Assembly (NCBI GenBank): GCA_023393015.1
Contig: JAEWMY010000055.1
Coordinates: 1 to 21,598 of the forward strand
DNA: 21,598 nt
Direction: 5' to 3'
From: Spirochaetota bacterium
GTDB lineage: Bacteria; Spirochaetota; Spirochaetia; Treponematales; Treponemataceae
Part shown: positions 5,896-14,862 of the stretch, one piece after another
Layout: every line of letters begins with the position of its first letter
Position numbering within the stretch: position 1 is the stretch's first letter
Program-made: the position numbers and the translations under genes
Notes under the pieces: generated by a model
Database searches by the model: none
The model's input: only the letters and a program-made list of their open reading frames with translations
Told to the model about the DNA's origin: nothing

Positions 5896-6291
5896 ATGAA
5901 AACACTGATTGTCGAGGACGACTTTTCGAGCAGACTGCTTCTGCAGGGCATTCTCCAGCCCTATGGCGAATGCCATATCGCCGTCAACGGGCGGGAGGCG
6001 GTAACCGCGTTCGAGACGGCGCTCGACGGGAAAGCGCCGTACGACCTCGTATGCCTTGACATCATGATGCCGGAGATGGACGGACAGGAAACGCTGCGGA
6101 GGATACGCAAACTCGAGGAGGGAGCGGGAATACTCATGAGCGACGGGGTTCGAGTCATCATGACCACCGCACTCGACGACAAGAAGAACATCATGAACGC
6201 GTTCCGCGACCAATGCGACGCCTATCTCGTCAAGCCGATAGACACAAGAAAGCTCATCGAGCATCTCAAGTCCATGCAGTTGATCGACTGA
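5896..6291 (+). CDS. Single-domain response regulator (CheY-like receiver)
   Basis: This 131-aa protein is a receiver domain alone. The acidic pocket is Glu7-Asp8-Asp9, the phosphoacceptor is Asp55 in CLDIMMPEMDG, the switch threonine is Thr91 (IMTTA) and the conserved lysine is Lys113 (LVKPID). The loop before beta-4 (EEGAGILMSDG) is slightly longer than in CheY. With no output domain it should act through protein contact or as a phosphate shuttle. GGAGG lies 10 nt before ATG 5896; the frame is open far upstream but only this start gives a normal receiver. It is the first gene of the operon, 19 bp before the hybrid kinase, and is a likely partner of that kinase. Confidence 0.92.
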   Translation: MKTLIVEDDFSSRLLLQGILQPYGECHIAVNGREAVTAFETALDGKAPYDLVCLDIMMPEMDGQETLRRIRKLEEGAGILMSDGVRVIMTTALDDKKNIMNAFRDQCDAYLVKPIDTRKLIEHLKSMQLID

Positions 6292-6310
6292 TCGTCCACG
6301 GAGCCCACGG

Positions 6311-9022
6311 ATGCCCCAGGACCGCGGTAAAAATGCAGAAAACGAAAGCGTGCTCGAGCTCGGTCTGTTTTACCTCGACGCGACCGCCGAGGTGTTTTCG
6401 GCGAACGACGCGTGGCATGACCTGACCGGCATAGGCCAGAACAATCGCCTGGCGACCTTTTTCGGAAGGATATCCGATGAGGACGAGCGTACCCTGAGAA
6501 CGCTCTTTCTCGAAGGGGGAAAGGAGTGCCACCGGGGCGCCGTGATCGCGTACGCCCACCCCGAACGCGGAGAGCGAATCCTGCAAATCGGCGCGATGCG
6601 CGTCGAAACGCGCGATCCCGACCCGGATGAAGGCGTTCCGAGGCGGTACACCGGCGTACTCATAGACATCACGGATCACCGGAGCGCTCTCTCGCTCATG
6701 CAGGAATGGAATACCGTCGCGCAGGCGGTCATGGACAACATCCCCATCGGGATGATCATCCTCGACGGTGACACGCGCACGATAGAGGAGGTAAATCCGA
6801 GCGCCGAATCAATCCTCGCGATCGGTGAAGCCGAGCTCGTCGGCCGCGTCTGCCATCGCGTCCTGTGCCCGGAGCCCGAGGGTTTTTGCCCGGCGTGCGA
6901 CCTCGCGCAGGGTTCGATGATCAGGGAACACGTCGTCCTTCGCTCGGACGGAACGAGCGTTCCGGTGCTCAAGACCGTCTTCGCGGTACGCAGCGAAAAC
7001 CGCGACAAGCTCGTCGAGTGCTTCATCGACATTTCCGAGCGGAAAAAGGACGAGGAACGGCTCAGAAAGGCGACGAACCGGCTGAAGCTCGCGACGCGCG
7101 CGGGAGGCGTCGGCATATGGGAGCTCGACATCCTTTCAGGCAAGGAGGAGTGGGACGACCAAATGTACCGGTTGTACGCGGCTACCCGCGAGGAGTTTCC
7201 CTCCGGAGAGCTCGCATGGGAGGCGCGCGTGCATCCCGACGACCGCTCCTGGCAGAACGACGAGATGTCGAGGGCCATACGCGGGGAGCGCGACTTCGAC
7301 TCGACGTTCCGCGTCGTTTGGCCCGACGGGAGCGTGCGCATCATCCGCGCGATGGCGACGCTCCACAACGACGAATACGGGAACCCCACGCGCCTCATCG
7401 GCACCAACTGGGACATTACCAGGCAGAAGGAAACGGAGGCCGAACTCGTGCGCACGAACCTCGTTCTCGAACAGGCGGGCATCAAGGCGAACGAGCTCAT
7501 GCTTCAGGCGGAATCGGCGAACGCCGCGAAGTCGGCCTTTCTCGCGACGGTCAGTCACGAGATCAGGACCCCGCTTAACGGCGTCATCGGGATGACAGGA
7601 CTCCTCCTGGACACGGAACTATCCGCAGAGCAACGCCAATACCTGGAACTCCTGCGGGACAACGGACGGATACTTCTCGAGTTCGTCAATGAAATCCTCG
7701 ACTTCGCGAAAGGCGAGGCGCACAAGCTCGAACTCGAGCGTCTCGACTTCGCGCTTCGGGAAGTACTGGACGACGCCATCGCCCTGCTTTCGGTCGAGGG
7801 CCGGAAAAAAGGGCTCGAGATCGCCGTGACGGTAGACGACGACGTTCCGACGGACTTCCGGGGAGACGCGGGACGTCTCAGGCAAATCATCGTGAACCTG
7901 TTCGGCAACGCGGTCAAGTTCACGTCGGAAGGAAGCGTGCGCATCCGTGTCGAGACGATAGAGAGGGACGAAGCGAGCGCGCTCGTCAAATTCACCGTGA
8001 CAGACACGGGCATCGGGATACCGCCGGACAAACAGCGCATGCTCTTCACCCCGTTTACGCAAATCGACAGCGGCCCGACGAGGAGATTCGGGGGAAGCGG
8101 GCTCGGTCTTTCCATTTGCCGTCAGCTAGCGGAGCTCATGGGCGGGAAAACCGGGGTCGAGAGCGACGGGGTGCGCGGTTCATCCTTCTGGTTCACCGCC
8201 CGGCTGGAAATCGTGCCGTCCCGTACGAAGCCGGTCAAGGCGTCGCGCCTCGCCTCGCCGCTTCCCTCGATCGGCAGCTCGCGTCCGAGGTTGCTCATCG
8301 TGGAGGACAGTCCGACGAACAGGATCATCACGACCAAGATTCTTGAAAAACTGGATTGCCGCGCGGACTCCGTCGCGAACGGCAGCGAGGCAATCGCGGC
8401 GTTTTCGCAGACTCCCTACGACGCGATTCTCATGGATTGCGAAATGCCCGAGATGAACGGGTTCGACGCGACGAAAGCGATCCGCGAAACTGAAAAGGCG
8501 AAAGGCACGCGCGTGCCGATCATCGCCATGACCTCATACGCCATGTCGGGCGACGAGGAACGCTGTTTCGCGGCGGGGATGGACGATTACCTCACGAAGC
8601 CGATAGATCCCGCCGCGCTTGCCGATACCGTTTCCCGCTGGATTATTTCCCCGTCCCGGGAGGAACGCGTTCCCTCGGCCGTTTTCGACCGGGACGCGTT
8701 TTTCGAGCGGGTACTCGGCGACGACAAGCTCGGCCGCGAGATCATCGCCGCGTTTCTCGATGACATCCCCGAGAAGATCGAAAGGCTCGACGAAAGCGCC
8801 GGACGCGGGGACTGGCAAACGGTCGCCCACTACGCGCACCTCATACGCGGGGCCTCGGTCAACCTCGGATGTCTCACCCTCGCGAGGTCCGCCGCGTCCG
8901 TGGAGACCTCCGCCGCGTCGCGCGACAAGGCGTCGCTTACACGAACCATAGGATACCTGAAACTGTCGTTCAAGGTCGCGAGTCAAGCGCTCCATCTCGT
9001 ACAAGCGGAGACGGAACAATGA
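6311..9022 (+). CDS. Soluble hybrid sensor histidine kinase (PAS x3 - HisKA - HATPase - REC - Hpt)
   Basis: The 903-aa protein has no membrane segment. Three PAS-type sensor units are placed at about 13-122 (weak), 130-245 and 255-375 (PAS_3 type, GVGIWELD ... VHPDDR). A coiled linker leads to HisKA with His416 in TVSHEIRTPLNG. The HATPase domain has N533 (FGNAVKF), DTGIGI and GGSGLGL. The receiver (about 659-777) has Asp709 in LMDCEMPEMNG and Lys763. The C-terminal Hpt (about 793-890) has His843 in AHLIRGASVNLG. All four relay sites are present, so a full His-Asp-His chain is possible inside one protein. PAS 2 carries a four-cysteine cluster (C181, C186, C193, C196) that may bind metal. GGAG lies 7 nt before ATG; the stop overlaps the next start by 4 bp. 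Confidence 0.93.
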   Translation: MPQDRGKNAENESVLELGLFYLDATAEVFSANDAWHDLTGIGQNNRLATFFGRISDEDERTLRTLFLEGGKECHRGAVIAYAHPERGERILQIGAMRVETRDPDPDEGVPRRYTGVLIDITDHRSALSLMQEWNTVAQAVMDNIPIGMIILDGDTRTIEEVNPSAESILAIGEAELVGRVCHRVLCPEPEGFCPACDLAQGSMIREHVVLRSDGTSVPVLKTVFAVRSENRDKLVECFIDISERKKDEERLRKATNRLKLATRAGGVGIWELDILSGKEEWDDQMYRLYAATREEFPSGELAWEARVHPDDRSWQNDEMSRAIRGERDFDSTFRVVWPDGSVRIIRAMATLHNDEYGNPTRLIGTNWDITRQKETEAELVRTNLVLEQAGIKANELMLQAESANAAKSAFLATVSHEIRTPLNGVIGMTGLLLDTELSAEQRQYLELLRDNGRILLEFVNEILDFAKGEAHKLELERLDFALREVLDDAIALLSVEGRKKGLEIAVTVDDDVPTDFRGDAGRLRQIIVNLFGNAVKFTSEGSVRIRVETIERDEASALVKFTVTDTGIGIPPDKQRMLFTPFTQIDSGPTRRFGGSGLGLSICRQLAELMGGKTGVESDGVRGSSFWFTARLEIVPSRTKPVKASRLASPLPSIGSSRPRLLIVEDSPTNRIITTKILEKLDCRADSVANGSEAIAAFSQTPYDAILMDCEMPEMNGFDATKAIRETEKAKGTRVPIIAMTSYAMSGDEERCFAAGMDDYLTKPIDPAALADTVSRWIISPSREERVPSAVFDRDAFFERVLGDDKLGREIIAAFLDDIPEKIERLDESAGRGDWQTVAHYAHLIRGASVNLGCLTLARSAASVETSAASRDKASLTRTIGYLKLSFKVASQALHLVQAETEQ

Positions 9023-10104
9023 ACATCCTCGTAGCAGACGACGACGTGGCGTCACGGACGATCCTGACGGCGCTTCTCAAGAAAACCGGACACGAGGTAA
9101 CCGTCGTGGACAACGGGATCGCGGCGTACGACCTTCTTTCCCGCGACGACCATCCCGACATGGTCATCCTCGACTGGCTCATGCCGGGAAAGGACGGCGC
9201 GGAGATCTGCCGCGAGCTCGGGACGCTCAGGCGCAAGCGGCCCCTGTATATCATCATGCTGACGATCAAGGGAAAGAAATCCGACGTCATCGACGGACTG
9301 GACGCCGGGGCGAACGACTACATATCGAAGCCGTACGATCCGGGAGAGCTCTACGCGCGCATCAACGCGGGCAAGCGTATACTGGAGCTTCAACAGGAAC
9401 TTTCCTCGCGGCTTGAGGTACTTGAGGAGAACGACCGCAGGGTCATGAGGCTGCTCGCCGAAAAGGAACTCATCATGCGGGAGGTTCACCACCGGATCAA
9501 GAACGGAATAAGCGCAATCAGCGCCATGTTGCGATACCAGGCGGATGCCTCGTCAATCCCGGACGTACAATCGGCCCTGAGGGAGGCCGCGGGCCGCCTT
9601 TCCAGCGTCGATACCCTGTACGAACGCCTCTACCAGTCCGACGGATTCGAATACGTGCACTTGCGCGAGTACCTTAACTCCGTGGTCGCGTCGGCCCGTT
9701 GCATCTTCGGAGATCCGTGCACCGTCGAGGTCGAAGTGGACGTTCAGGACCTTTCGGTCTCGGCGAATCTCGCGGCAAATATCGGCTTCGTCGTCAACGA
9801 ACTCGTCTTCAACGCCTTTCTCCACGCGTTCGAAGGCAGGGATTCCGGCACGATCCGGCTTTCCGCGTCACACAACGACAACGAGACGATTATCGTCACG
9901 GTGACGGACGACGGCGTAGGCTTGCCGGATTCGTTCGACGTCGAGACTCCGACGAGCTTCGGCCTTTCCCTCGTGAAAGGCATCGTCACTCAAGTAGGCG
10001 GATCGATACGGCACGAAAGGACGCCGCGCAATTCCTTCGTCGTCACGATACGCACGAATGACAACGATTTTCCGCCGTCTCCCTTGCGAAACGGACAGCC
10101 TTGA
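9019..10104 (+). CDS. Receiver-histidine kinase fusion (REC - HisKA_2 - HATPase)
   Basis: The 361-aa protein begins with a receiver domain: Asp7-9 acidic pocket, phosphoacceptor Asp52 in ILDWLMPGKDG, Lys104. A coiled coil (about 118-150) follows. The kinase core is of the HisKA_2 type, with REVHHRIKNGISAISAML (phosphoacceptor His157 or His158) and a HATPase domain with NELVFNAFLHAF (260-271), TDDGVGLP and FGLSLVKG. Such REC-first kinases can be switched by an upstream phosphodonor, here plausibly the Hpt of the hybrid kinase encoded just before. The start ATG 9019 overlaps the previous stop (ATGA) and has CGGAG 8 nt upstream; the frame is open 50 codons earlier, but that would start inside the Hpt region. 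No output domain and no membrane segment. Confidence 0.9.
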   Translation: MNILVADDDVASRTILTALLKKTGHEVTVVDNGIAAYDLLSRDDHPDMVILDWLMPGKDGAEICRELGTLRRKRPLYIIMLTIKGKKSDVIDGLDAGANDYISKPYDPGELYARINAGKRILELQQELSSRLEVLEENDRRVMRLLAEKELIMREVHHRIKNGISAISAMLRYQADASSIPDVQSALREAAGRLSSVDTLYERLYQSDGFEYVHLREYLNSVVASARCIFGDPCTVEVEVDVQDLSVSANLAANIGFVVNELVFNAFLHAFEGRDSGTIRLSASHNDNETIIVTVTDDGVGLPDSFDVETPTSFGLSLVKGIVTQVGGSIRHERTPRNSFVVTIRTNDNDFPPSPLRNGQP

Positions 10105-10122
10105 ATAGACTTAAGATTACAC

Positions 10123-12423
10123 ATGGATGAGGAAACGAGGGAAATACTTGATTCATTCGTCTCGGAAGGTTACGAGCGCCTTGACGACTCGGAGAGCCAG
10201 CTTTCCAGACTGGAAGCCGGCAACGAGACCGCCGTACTCAATTCGGTATTCAGGCTCTTTCATTCCGTAAAGGGATCCGCTGGATACCTGGGACTCGATC
10301 ACGTCAAGGGCCTGACGCACGAGGCGGAAACCCTGCTAGACGTGTTCCTCAAGGAAAAGGTTCCGATAACGACCGAGGCCCTCGACGTCGTGTACGAAAC
10401 CATCGACATCCTGCGTAAATTGATATCGACGATCGAGAAGGAACTATCCGACGAGTCCGGCAAGGACGTCGCGGCCGCGCAGGCGAAGAAGATCGCGGAG
10501 ACGATAGCGAAACTCAGGGCGGGCCCCGCGGGAGACAAACCGAACGCCGACGAAGGCCGGAACGCCGACGACGGACGGAATACGGACGGCAACGCGATCG
10601 TCGAGAACGCCCTCGTCGAAAAAAAGATGATTCAACGATACCTCGGGGAGTGCGCCGACCTCGTCGACGGCGCGGAACGGAAGGCCCTCGCCCTATCGGC
10701 GGGCAAGGATCCGCGCGAGGACATCAACGACATCTTCCGCGCGGTTCATACCATAAAGGGAAACGCGGGCTTTTTCGGACATGCCGCACTCGAGACGTCC
10801 TGTCAGGAATTCGAGGGACTCCTCGAAAAGGCGCGCTCGGTATCCGGCGCGCCGGCCGAGACGCTGGTTTCGTCGATACTTTCGCACGTCGACCGTATCA
10901 GGTCCATTATCGCGACCGTTACCGTCGTGTCGGCGGAAACGAATGCCGAACGCGCTTACGAGGAAACCCGCAAGACGGATGACGGATCCGGCGAAGCCGT
11001 CATGAGGCGCGATCCCGTTTCCGAAGGATCGATCCGGACGGAAACGGCACCCGCGTACAAACCCCTCGGGGAGATACTCGTCGACATGGGCGTCGTGGAG
11101 TCGCAGGCGGTATCGGACGCCCTCGCCGAACAGGAGCGGCCGCTCGGCGAGATACTCGTGCAAAAGGGCGTCGTTGACCGCGAGCACGTCACGTCCGCGC
11201 TCCGCCTCCAGAAGGAGAGCGCGCCGCTCGCCGAGCAGGAACCGCAACACGAGATAGTCCGCAGGGAAATCCGCGTCGACACGGCGAAACTCGACAAGCT
11301 CTTCGAGCTCGTCGGAGAGCTCATCACGGCGGAATCCATGCTCGTCAACTGCCCAGATCTCGAGGGTATCAATCTCGACCGCTTCAACAAGTCGTTCGCG
11401 AGCCTCAGCAAGATAAGCAGGGAAATCCAGGAGACGACGATGATGGTCCGGATGATCCCGCTCGACGGCCTCTTTCAGAAGATGACGAGGCTCGTACGCG
11501 ACCTTTCGCGAAAATTCGACCGTCCGATTCAGCTCCAGGTCTCGGGTCAGGACACCGAGATGGACAAGAACGTCATCGAGCAGGTCGCGGATCCCCTCGT
11601 GCACATACTCAGGAACGCCGTCGACCACGGCATCGAAAAAAAGGAGGATCGCGTCGCCGCCGGCAAGAGCGAAAGCGGAACGATTCGGCTCAACGCGAAA
11701 TACGAGGGGTCCGAAATATGGATATCGGTATCCGACGACGGCGGGGGTCTCGACCGCGAAAGGATTCTGGCTAAGGCGGCGGAAAAGGGACTCGTCGCCG
11801 GCGACGCGTCCGGGCTTCCCGACGACGAGGTATGGGCCTTTCTCTTCGAGCCCGGATTCTCGACGTCGGAGACCGTGTCGGAGGTTTCCGGCCGCGGGGT
11901 CGGCCTCGACGTCGTCAAGCGCAACATCGAACGAATCCGCGGAAGGGTAACCGTGCGTACGGCTCCCGGCGAGGGCACCGAGTTCACGCTCGCCATACCT
12001 ATCACGATGGCGATCATCGACGGCATTACCGTACGCGTAGGATCGAGCAGATACTCGATTCCCCTGAGCGACATCATCGAGTTCGTCAAGGTCGCGCCGA
12101 AGCAGATCACGCGCACGGACGTCGACCGCGAGACAATAAACGTCCGTTCCGAGTTCATTCCCCTCATCAGGCTACACGACGTATTCAACGTCAAGACCGC
12201 CGTTACGGAACCCACCGAGGGAATTATCATCGTAGTCCAGAACAACGGGATGAAGGCGTGCCTGCTCATCGACGAGGTGGTAGGCAACCAGCAAATAGTC
12301 ATCAAATCGCTCTCGGAATACCTCGGCAAGGTAGAGGGAATATCGGGATGCAGCATACTCGGAGACGGAAACGTCAGCTTCATAGTCGATACGGGACGAC
12401 TTCTCTCCCTTCGCCTCGAGTAG
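10123..12423 (+). CDS. cheA: Chemotaxis histidine kinase CheA with two Hpt domains
   Basis: The 766-aa kinase of the array starts with Hpt 1 (His47 in FHSVKGSAGYLG) and, after a linker rich in Asn/Asp/Gly (138-158), Hpt 2 (His209 in VHTIKGNAGFFG). Between Hpt 2 and the dimerisation helices lie two short repeats starting PLGEILVDMGVV (314) and PLGEILVQKGVV (340); these look like the N-terminal unit of GspE/PilB ATPases rather than a standard P2 domain. P3 begins near 383 (IRVDTAKLDKLFELVGEL). P4 has HILRNAVDHG (N498), SDDGGGLD, FEPGFST and GRGVGLDVV. The CheW-like P5 covers 620-766. No Shine-Dalgarno is seen before ATG 10123. It lies 18 bp after the REC kinase and phosphorylates CheY and CheB. 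Confidence 0.97.
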   Translation: MDEETREILDSFVSEGYERLDDSESQLSRLEAGNETAVLNSVFRLFHSVKGSAGYLGLDHVKGLTHEAETLLDVFLKEKVPITTEALDVVYETIDILRKLISTIEKELSDESGKDVAAAQAKKIAETIAKLRAGPAGDKPNADEGRNADDGRNTDGNAIVENALVEKKMIQRYLGECADLVDGAERKALALSAGKDPREDINDIFRAVHTIKGNAGFFGHAALETSCQEFEGLLEKARSVSGAPAETLVSSILSHVDRIRSIIATVTVVSAETNAERAYEETRKTDDGSGEAVMRRDPVSEGSIRTETAPAYKPLGEILVDMGVVESQAVSDALAEQERPLGEILVQKGVVDREHVTSALRLQKESAPLAEQEPQHEIVRREIRVDTAKLDKLFELVGELITAESMLVNCPDLEGINLDRFNKSFASLSKISREIQETTMMVRMIPLDGLFQKMTRLVRDLSRKFDRPIQLQVSGQDTEMDKNVIEQVADPLVHILRNAVDHGIEKKEDRVAAGKSESGTIRLNAKYEGSEIWISVSDDGGGLDRERILAKAAEKGLVAGDASGLPDDEVWAFLFEPGFSTSETVSEVSGRGVGLDVVKRNIERIRGRVTVRTAPGEGTEFTLAIPITMAIIDGITVRVGSSRYSIPLSDIIEFVKVAPKQITRTDVDRETINVRSEFIPLIRLHDVFNVKTAVTEPTEGIIIVVQNNGMKACLLIDEVVGNQQIVIKSLSEYLGKVEGISGCSILGDGNVSFIVDTGRLLSLRLE

Positions 12424-12462
12424 ACGGGGCGTTTCTTCGCGAATGTCCATCAGGAGGACAAT

Positions 12463-14844
12463 ATGAGAATAATGACCAAAATGCTGTCAGGATTCCTGCT
12501 CGTCGCGGCGCTGTGCGGTGTCGTCGGCATGGTCGGCTTCGTCGAATTATCGTCGGCCAGCGAATCGATTCACCAGATGGGGGAGTCCACAATACCTGGA
12601 ATAGTCTACCTCAACACTATCGCGAAGGAGTTCATCAAGATAAAGAACGTCACGCGAAACATGGCGAATCCGGCCTTTACCTCTGACGCGGTTCAGACTA
12701 AAACGGAGATGGAAACCGTCAACAAGGCACGAGCCGTATATCGACCCGTTCGCGACTCCTACGACAAGCTCGCGAAAACAGACGAAGAGTCCCGTTTGTG
12801 GTCAATCGTTCTCAAGAACCTTGATACGGGAGCGGCGTACACGAACGCCTCACTTGAACACGCTAACGCGATTCTCGCCGCGACTACCGAAGAAGAACGT
12901 CAGTACCGACAACAAGCCGCGTACTCGTTCGTCTTCGGTCCCGACAGGCTCGCGCTCGACACGCTCATCGCGTCCCTGGACGATCTCATCGTCTACAATA
13001 CCGATTATTACGGAGTGAAGATGACGAAACGCGCCATCGGTACCGCCGACAAGGCCATAAACGTCATCGTCATCGTCGGCATCTCGGCCTTTCTGGCGGC
13101 GGCTATCCTCGGCTTCTTTCTCGGAAACGCGGTCAGCAACCCGCTCAAGAAAACGGTCGGAATACTAAACAAGATCGCCGACGGCGCCATCGACGAAAAA
13201 CTCGAGGTCAAGACCAAGGACGAGTTCAGGCAAGTCGCCGCCGCGCTCAACACGGTCGTGGATACCGTCGGGAACCTGATCGGGGAAACGAAGGATCTTA
13301 CCGCGGCGGCCTCCTCTGGGCATCTTTCCACGAGGGGTAACGTCTCGAAGTTCAAAGGCGGATACCGCGACATTATCAACGGAATCAACGAAACACTGGA
13401 CGCGGTTATAGGTCCGCTAAACCTCACCGCGCGGTATATCGAGCTTATCGCCCTCGGAGATCTCCCCGAATCGGTCAGCGAGGAATTTCTCGGCGATTTC
13501 AACAAGGCGAAGGAGAGCATCAACCTCGCTATTCGCAACATACGCTCGCTCGCGGGCGACGCGAGCATGATCACCGACGCCGCGGTCGCGGGCGCCCTGC
13601 AGACGCGCGCCGACGCGAGCCTTCACAAGGGCGACTACCGCAAGATTATCGACGGGGTCAACAAGACGCTCGATCTCGTCATCGAACCTATCAACGAGAC
13701 GATTTCCATCTTCAAGCGGATGGCCGACGGCGATCTCACCGCGCGGGTCGAAGGCGACTACGCGGGCGACTTCGACGTGCTGAAGTCGTCGCTGAACCAG
13801 TCGCTCGACTCGATCAACGAGACGCTCGCGCAGATCAACACCGCCGTCGACCAGGTCGCCGAGGGGTCGGCCCAGGTCTCCCAGGCGAGCCAGGCGCTCT
13901 CGCAGGGGGCGACAGAACAGGCGGCGTCGCTCGAGGAGATCACCTCGTCGACGACCGAGATCGCGAGTCAGACCAAGCAGAACACCGAGAACGCGGTAAA
14001 GATGAACAACCTCGCGCGCGAGGCGCAGGAAAACGCCGAAAAGGGCAACGCGCAGATGAAGGACCTCGTCGAGGCGATGAACGGCATCAACTCGAGCGCG
14101 GAGGAAATCAAGAAGGTCGTGAAGACCATCGACGACATATCCTTCCAGATCAACCTGCTCGCCCTCAACGCGAACGTCGAGGCCGCGCGCGCGGGCAAGT
14201 ACGGAAAGGGTTTCGCCGTCGTCGCCGAGGAGGTTCGAAATCTCGCCGTCAGGAGCGCGAACTCGGTCAAGGAAACGACGCGCATGGTCGAGGAGGCTAT
14301 CCAGAGCATACAGCGGGGAAACCTTCTCGTGGACGGCACCGCGCGGCAACTCGACGAGATCGTGGGAGGATCCTCGCAGGTTTCGTCGCTCGCCGAGGAG
14401 GTCGCGACAGCCGGAAGGGAACAGACGCAGGGACTCGACCAGATCTCGCTCGGGCTCAACCAGATCGACCAGGTGACGCAGAGCAACACGGCGAGCGCGG
14501 AACAAAGCGCTTCCGCGTCGGAAGAGCTCTCCTCGCAATCACAGGAGGTCAAGGCGATGCTCGCCAAGTTCACTCTCAAGGCGACGGGTTCCCGACTGAA
14601 CAACGCGGACATGCTCGCCATGCTGAGGGCGGAACTCGCGGCGAAGGACCGGGGAGCGAAACCGGCGATCGCCCTTCCGCGGCAACTGAAGCCACAAACG
14701 CCACAAACGCCACAAACGCCACAAACGCCGCAAACCGCGAAAGGCGCGCAAGCGCGCGAGACGAAACCCGCCGACGCCCGAAAGAAAACGATCCGACCGT
14801 CGGACGTCATCTCGCTTGACGACGGCAATTTCGGAAAGTTCTGA
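12463..14844 (+). CDS. mcp: Methyl-accepting chemotaxis protein with HAMP array and C-terminal CheR-type pentapeptide
   Basis: The 793-aa receptor has TM1 (about 7-28), an extracytoplasmic four-helix-type sensor domain (about 30-198) and TM2 (200-221). A HAMP domain (222-274) is followed by further HAMP-like units up to about 455, including GDLPESVSEEFLGDFNKAK and MADGDLTARVEGDYAGDFDVLK. The signalling domain runs 460-705 with the tip FQINLLALNANVEAARAG (561-578) and GFAVVAEEVRNLA. The tail holds five PQT repeats (744-758) and ends NFGKF, which fits the aromatic-x-x-aromatic CheR-tether consensus. It senses an unknown ligand and controls CheA through CheW. AGGAGG precedes ATG 12463. It sits between cheA and cheW. 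Confidence 0.96.
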   Translation: MRIMTKMLSGFLLVAALCGVVGMVGFVELSSASESIHQMGESTIPGIVYLNTIAKEFIKIKNVTRNMANPAFTSDAVQTKTEMETVNKARAVYRPVRDSYDKLAKTDEESRLWSIVLKNLDTGAAYTNASLEHANAILAATTEEERQYRQQAAYSFVFGPDRLALDTLIASLDDLIVYNTDYYGVKMTKRAIGTADKAINVIVIVGISAFLAAAILGFFLGNAVSNPLKKTVGILNKIADGAIDEKLEVKTKDEFRQVAAALNTVVDTVGNLIGETKDLTAAASSGHLSTRGNVSKFKGGYRDIINGINETLDAVIGPLNLTARYIELIALGDLPESVSEEFLGDFNKAKESINLAIRNIRSLAGDASMITDAAVAGALQTRADASLHKGDYRKIIDGVNKTLDLVIEPINETISIFKRMADGDLTARVEGDYAGDFDVLKSSLNQSLDSINETLAQINTAVDQVAEGSAQVSQASQALSQGATEQAASLEEITSSTTEIASQTKQNTENAVKMNNLAREAQENAEKGNAQMKDLVEAMNGINSSAEEIKKVVKTIDDISFQINLLALNANVEAARAGKYGKGFAVVAEEVRNLAVRSANSVKETTRMVEEAIQSIQRGNLLVDGTARQLDEIVGGSSQVSSLAEEVATAGREQTQGLDQISLGLNQIDQVTQSNTASAEQSASASEELSSQSQEVKAMLAKFTLKATGSRLNNADMLAMLRAELAAKDRGAKPAIALPRQLKPQTPQTPQTPQTPQTAKGAQARETKPADARKKTIRPSDVISLDDGNFGKF
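14692..14736 (+). repeat. 9-bp tandem repeat encoding (Pro-Gln-Thr)5 in the MCP tail
   Basis: Four exact copies of CCACAAACG (14692-14727) are followed by a diverged copy CCGCAAACC (14728-14736). The unit is three codons long, so copy-number changes keep the frame and would alter only linker length. Confidence 0.95.
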
Positions 14845-14862
14845 CGACGGAAGGAGACGCAT

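Noticed and set aside
13417..14538. 373-codon minus-strand frame opposite the MCP signalling domain
   Set aside because: Translation is repetitive Arg/Leu/Asp shadow of the coiled-coil codons; no independent support.
14692..14736. Short tandem repeats as a possible CRISPR array
   Set aside because: The units are contiguous 9-mers in frame within a receptor gene, without spacers.
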